Assembly (NCBI GenBank): GCA_963556255.1
Contig: OY744616.1
Span: 36,914,545 to 36,978,544, forward strand
Length of the DNA: 64,000 nt
DNA from: Allolobophora icterica
Lineage: Eukaryota > Annelida > Clitellata > Crassiclitellata > Lumbricidae
Direction: 5' to 3'
Shown: one piece after another, positions 61,201 to 64,000 of the stretch
Numbering within the stretch: the stretch's first letter is position 1
How the letters are laid out: each line of letters starts with the position of its first letter
The notes under the pieces: model-generated
Databases searched by the model: none
The model's input: only the letters and a program-made list of their open reading frames with translations
What the model was told of the DNA's origin: nothing
Made by a program: the position numbers and the translations under genes

Positions 61201-62434
61201 CTACATTCTATTCAAACATTTCTTGGAAAATATTCTTAGCAGGATATATATATACATTGAAATAGCGCAAAGGAGATATCTTAACTGCGCTCAGTTGTGC
61301 TTCACCTCAAGCCTTCGATCGGATATTCTTCAGGTAAGCTATTAATCAATGATGACTCACGATATTCTGATGATGCAATGCACAATGCACTGGTACAAGT
61401 AACAAGTTCATTAAAAATCTTATATCTGTATATATCGCTTCTGAGTAGATAACCTTGAAGGGGCGCTATATAAAACCTCTGTAATAATATCTGGATACAG
61501 ATCATTTTGAGCCCAATTTGAAATGATGCTACTATCCGCGTGATCCGGAAATGGTTAAGATCAGTTTGATTAGAAGTTACAAAGTAACTGAGCTAAGTCG
61601 TATTATTGTATTAGCAACTCACCTCTGATCCTGGAGTTTGGTGTAGTTCTTCCTGATGAGATATCCTCTGATGCGGGCCTGGAAGTTGGAGATGATCTTC
61701 GACAATCTTTCGTCTCTCATTTCCTCCAGTTGACCGAGGACTCCAGCCTTGAAGAAGACTTTCGTGTGGCCAATACGATAGGTGTCACCAATATTCAGGG
61801 CGGCCAGAACCTTCTCAGATGCCACCTTGCCGTCAACGAAGCCAGGAGGAATAGCATTTGGAGCCAGGATCGAGTATCTGTTGGAAGGCAAAAGACGAAT
61901 TGGACATTGAAATTATCATACTGAGATAGATAGGTGAAGCCTTAAGAAGTAGTAGACCTACAGCTGATAAGAGATTTTTTTAAATTAAGTAGTATTTTAA
62001 GTAGTATTATCTAAATCACTTCTTAATGAGCTTTGAAACTATTCAATATCAGAGAATGTTGTGATATCTGAAAACAGACCAAGGACTCGTGTTTTAGATA
62101 CGGTTGTCTCTAGTTACCCTAACATGTGCATTATACACAGGGACATAGAAAATGTTATTTTTTTTATTATAATTCATCTACTGAAACGTATTTGGAAGCG
62201 TGGTTATAAATATTTCTTAGCTATCGGACCTTTGTGCAAGTAAGATTTTTTGGAGAGGGTATATATCCTACGTGCTTATTGTGAAGTACAGATAGAAGAA
62301 GGTGAATAATAATAACCTCTGCTTGAACTCAGAATAGACCATTCTGTTGGGGAAACCCTTTCGGCAGATTCTGATGCCCTCAAGCACACCGTTACATTGC
62401 AGCTGATGCAGTACAAGCTCAGCCTCCAGAATAC
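52221..62434 (-). CDS. Mhc: Muscle myosin heavy chain, gene B (exons 18-33; 5' part not in window)
   Basis: Second muscle myosin heavy chain in tandem with gene A. Sixteen exons encode 1276 residues: SH1/SH2 helix, converter, both IQ motifs, head-rod proline, the whole coiled-coil rod and a tail exon. Exons 18-31 match A base for base in length and phase, and the proteins are very close. Clear differences fall in the mid rod (exon 27: [20 protein letters not shown] against A's [20 protein letters not shown]) and at the tip ([11 protein letters not shown] plus [11 protein letters not shown]). No frameshift or stop is seen, so it looks functional. No motor exon lies between 62435 and 64000. Either the head is further upstream, or B starts at the candidate promoter near 63140 and makes a product without a motor. 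Confidence 0.95.
52629..52781 (-). CDS. Mhc: Gene B exon 32: rod tip
   Basis: 153 bases, [20 protein letters not shown] to [11 protein letters not shown]. Donor GTCAGT, phase 0. Read-through would add [19 protein letters not shown] before a stop at 52569-52571. Splicing to exon 33 is favoured because the tail exon is conserved in A. Confidence 0.92.
52940..53005 (+). mobile_element. LINE tail in gene B intron 31
   Basis: TGGGCGCTGTAGAAATTTAG then AGATTACGATTACGAT. Not present in the matching A intron. Confidence 0.5.
53098..53538 (-). CDS. Mhc: Gene B exon 31: light meromyosin
   Basis: 441 bases, [20 protein letters not shown] to KRQVEEA. Confidence 0.97.
53645..53740 (+). mobile_element. 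LINE tail in gene B intron 30
   Basis: AGCTCGTGAATAAACTGGGG and the CGCTTAGCTTG segment shared with 17395-17505 and 48640-48700. Confidence 0.5.
53950..54403 (-). CDS. Mhc: Gene B exon 30: light meromyosin
   Basis: 454 bases, [20 protein letters not shown] to LENDLLATQ. Donor GTAAAA. Confidence 0.97.
55048..55288 (-). CDS. Mhc: Gene B exon 29: light meromyosin
   Basis: 241 bases, [20 protein letters not shown] to EEEFDSTR. Confidence 0.97.
55440..55842 (-). mobile_element. Truncated RTE/BovB-like LINE in gene B intron 28
   Basis: Minus strand: [40 protein letters not shown], then in a shifted frame [20 protein letters not shown], the classic RTE reverse transcriptase C-terminus. Gene A's intron 28 is only 254 bases and lacks it. 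Confidence 0.8.
55920..56136 (-). CDS. Mhc: Gene B exon 28: rod
   Basis: 217 bases, [20 protein letters not shown] to RRENKNLS. Phase 1 donor GTAACA. Confidence 0.97.
56458..57036 (-). CDS. Mhc: Gene B exon 27: rod (long exon)
   Basis: 579 bases, [20 protein letters not shown] to LSIEVER. This exon shows the most protein change between the two genes. Confidence 0.97.
57624..57702 (-). CDS. Mhc: Gene B exon 26: rod
   Basis: 79 bases, [20 protein letters not shown]... ending TKGK. Confidence 0.96.
57780..57900. repeat. TATACA/ATGTACA low-complexity repeat
   Basis: Alternating purine-pyrimidine ACATATAT words in gene B intron 25. Confidence 0.7.
58106..58272 (-). CDS. Mhc: Gene B exon 25: rod
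   Basis: 167 bases, [20 protein letters not shown]... to VKAKQ. Phase 2 donor GTAAGT. Confidence 0.96.
58722..58808 (-). CDS. Mhc: Gene B exon 24: rod
   Basis: 87 bases, [20 protein letters not shown] then EAGGATQAQ. Confidence 0.96.
59129..59185 (-). CDS. Mhc: Gene B exon 23: rod
   Basis: 57 bases, [19 protein letters not shown]. One residue differs from A. Confidence 0.96.
59499..59589 (-). CDS. Mhc: Gene B exon 22: rod
   Basis: 91 bases, [20 protein letters not shown] to KELQ. Differs from A (GEISALGAKLESEQ). Confidence 0.96.
60098..60243 (-). CDS. Mhc: Gene B exon 21: S2 rod
   Basis: 146 bases, [20 protein letters not shown]. Donor GTCAGT. Confidence 0.97.
60448..61123 (-). CDS. Mhc: Gene B exon 20: IQ motif 2 and start of S2
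   Basis: 676 bases, [20 protein letters not shown] onward. Same length as A exon 20, with scattered substitutions in S2. Confidence 0.97.
61430..61490 (+). mobile_element. LINE tail in gene B intron 19
   Basis: CTTGAAGGGGCGCTATATAAA preceded by CGCTTCTGAGTAG, as in the 43966-44395 element. Confidence 0.5.
61623..61877 (-). CDS. Mhc: Gene B exon 19: converter and IQ motif 1
   Basis: 255 bases. [17 protein letters not shown], converter, and [14 protein letters not shown]. Donor GTGAGT. Confidence 0.97.
62317..62434 (-). CDS. Mhc: Gene B exon 18: SH1/SH2 helix
   Basis: 118 bases, [20 protein letters not shown] then [18 protein letters not shown]. Acceptor CGCAG, needs one base from the previous exon (phase 1), donor GTTATT. 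Confidence 0.96.
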
Positions 62435-63051
62435 CTGCGAAGGTAAGACAACTACGTGGTTGAGAACACAACTTACCACGGTTTTTCCAACAATCATTGA
62501 CAAATGACGCGAACGCTCACGACTTGGAAAATCACAATGAAGATTTTACTGTAACCAACTATATGTGCTTGAATATAATATGTCATTCTTGTTTCATGAA
62601 CTGCTTGTGTCCTTCTTATGCAGAGATTTTCCTATTATTCAAAACAAGTAAAAAGTTAATCAACCAAAATAGACAGAAAGAGGAACAATCAGAACCAGGT
62701 CATTAGCCATGGCTAGACTTTGTAACAAAAGCTACCATTTAAAAGACCTTCAATTCTTCTTCAAACTTTTAATTTCGTTGACTTGGCAGAAAAGACAGGA
62801 ACGAAAATTAGCCAGTCACAGTTTCAAATGACCTTTATGTCACGATGACAACATATATATAAATGGTGGATAGATATACAGGTAGGCATTGGAAGTAATT
62901 TAAAATACAGAACAAGAGATTAAGGGAGTGATAGATTGAGTGGGAATTGTAGTTCGGACACAATATGTTGCCATAAAAGATGGCAATATTACCTGAGATT
63001 GGTAATAGGTAACCGGCATATGTAACGGTGTTAAACAGTGAACGTACTCAC

Positions 63052-63109
63052 GCTTGTCTGTGTGCGAGACCATCAGATGGTGTCCGTGATGCAAGCAGTT
63101 CAACCTGGT
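63052..63109 (-). other. Candidate alternative first exon of gene B
   Basis: About 31 bases after a TATA box on the minus strand. It contains an ATG at 63071-63073 opening MVSHTDK plus one base, then a strong donor GTGAGTACG at 63050-63051. The single leftover base joins exon 18 in frame (C plus GT makes Arg), giving MVSHTDKR-ILEAELV. The start and the use of this exon are inferred. It could instead be intronic chance. Confidence 0.4.
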
Positions 63110-63133
63110 AGGAATGGGTGGTAAGGGTAGGTC

Positions 63134-63141
63134 TTTTTATA
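63134..63141 (-). promoter_or_regulatory. Candidate internal TATA box of gene B
   Basis: Minus-strand TATAAAAA, the same core as at gene A's promoter, followed at normal spacing by the candidate first exon. It lies in the intron just upstream of B exon 18. Confidence 0.4.
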
Positions 63142-63487
63142 GATAGGAGCAGGCAAATAGCCCGGGAGATAGGGATGAACACTAAACACAGGTACACACA
63201 GAGGAATAGAAATGAAAAATCATATTACCAATAATCGAATGGAAGGTTGTTCTCAGTTTCTCAAAATTAAATTGAGACATATAAATTTATTATTTAAGAA
63301 ATTCAACTTAAACGCGAGGCAAATATAACTTAGAGCCAGCAAACTCCACAAGATTAATAAGCAAAGTTTTGTCAATTATGGTAAAATGTCTTCAGACCAA
63401 ACGGTGTTAGTAGCTGAGGATGAGGAAATATCAAATGTTAGGTTAGTGTTATTCTAAATAATGCACGTTCTTAATCGATGAATTCTA

Positions 63488-63962
63488 GCAATCTTAAGTA
63501 GCGCCAACTACTTTAATATGAAAACAACACTTTTCTCCTAGAGATATAAGCGGAACCTTGTTGATAAACAATTGCGTGATTTTATCCCTTGTTTATTCTT
63601 ATTCGATTAAATCGATTAAATAATAATTTCATCGTTTGAGCAAGAAAAAAATAAACAAGAGATAAAATCACACAATTGTTTAACAATAAGCTGACGCTTA
63701 TATCATAACAATTTCTCTTCACTATTGTATTGTTAAAATGTAATGTTGATTAAGCAATATATCGATTACTAATATATCATCGATTAAATAATTAAACGAT
63801 TAGACAGTTCATCGATTAAATGATGAATTCATCGTTTGTGCAAGAATATGCATAAACGAGATAATAAAATCACGTAATTGTTTAGCAACAAGGTTCCGCT
63901 TATATCTCTAGGAGAAAAGTGCCTGTTTTCATACTAAAGTAGTTGGCGTTACTTTAGGTTGC
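63488..63962. mobile_element. Long-armed inverted-repeat element (TA-flanked MITE)
   Basis: Arms of roughly 120-150 bases. Left GCAATCTTAAGTAGCGCCAA and the reverse complement of the right end GCAACCTAAAGTAACGCCAA. TA dinucleotides flank both ends. A second nested palindrome lies in the left arm. No coding. Confidence 0.75.
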
Positions 63963-64000
63963 TAGTTTAGGATTATTAAAAATAGGAAACTTGTTGATCA

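Overview
This is animal nuclear DNA. It has many phase-consistent introns, 5'-truncated non-LTR retroposons, tRNA-derived SINEs, hAT-type MITEs and long microsatellites. The only protein-coding genes I can support are two head-to-tail sarcomeric (class II) myosin heavy chain genes, both on the minus strand. The proteins are invertebrate muscle myosins (loop 2 has five lysines in a row; the tail ends in a Ser-rich tip plus a short extra exon). The palindrome AGGCCT, often as TAGGCCTA, is unusually common. I would guess a marine invertebrate, perhaps an echinoderm or a lophotrochozoan, but the phylum is not proven.

Gene A (33 coding exons, 32627 down to 7332) is complete. A TATA box and a short untranslated first exon lie near 33540. 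Exons 1-19 encode the motor with P-loop, switch I, switch II, SH1/SH2 cysteines and converter, and reach into the first IQ motif. Exon 20 carries the second IQ motif, the head-rod proline and the start of S2. Exons 21-32 are coiled-coil rod. Exon 33 is a small tail exon. All phases close, giving 1949 residues, or 1940 if exon 32 is read through to its own stop.

Gene B (62434 down to 52221) lies upstream of A in the direction of transcription. Only exons 18-33 are in the window. Exons 18 to 31 have exactly the same lengths and phases as in A, so the pair is a tandem duplication. No motor exon is found in the 1.5 kb between exon 18 and the window edge. Instead there is a TATA box, a possible start codon and a good splice donor in the right phase. 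B is therefore either a full gene whose head lies beyond 64000, or it makes a motor-less, rod-type product from an internal promoter.

Other regions: 1-7331 (downstream of A) holds LINE and SINE debris, a 33-bp minisatellite and short repeats. 33540-52220 (between the genes) holds no supported gene, only LINE 3' ends, SINEs, two hAT elements with 8-bp target duplications, microsatellites, an array containing X-box-like motifs and a degenerate CAGTAGA-type satellite split by insertions. 62435-64000 holds the candidate B promoter and a long-armed inverted-repeat element. The two genes would supply thick-filament myosin for muscle. Each exon occurs once, so isoform choice probably comes from using A or B and from alternative 3' ends, not from exon cassettes as in the fly gene.
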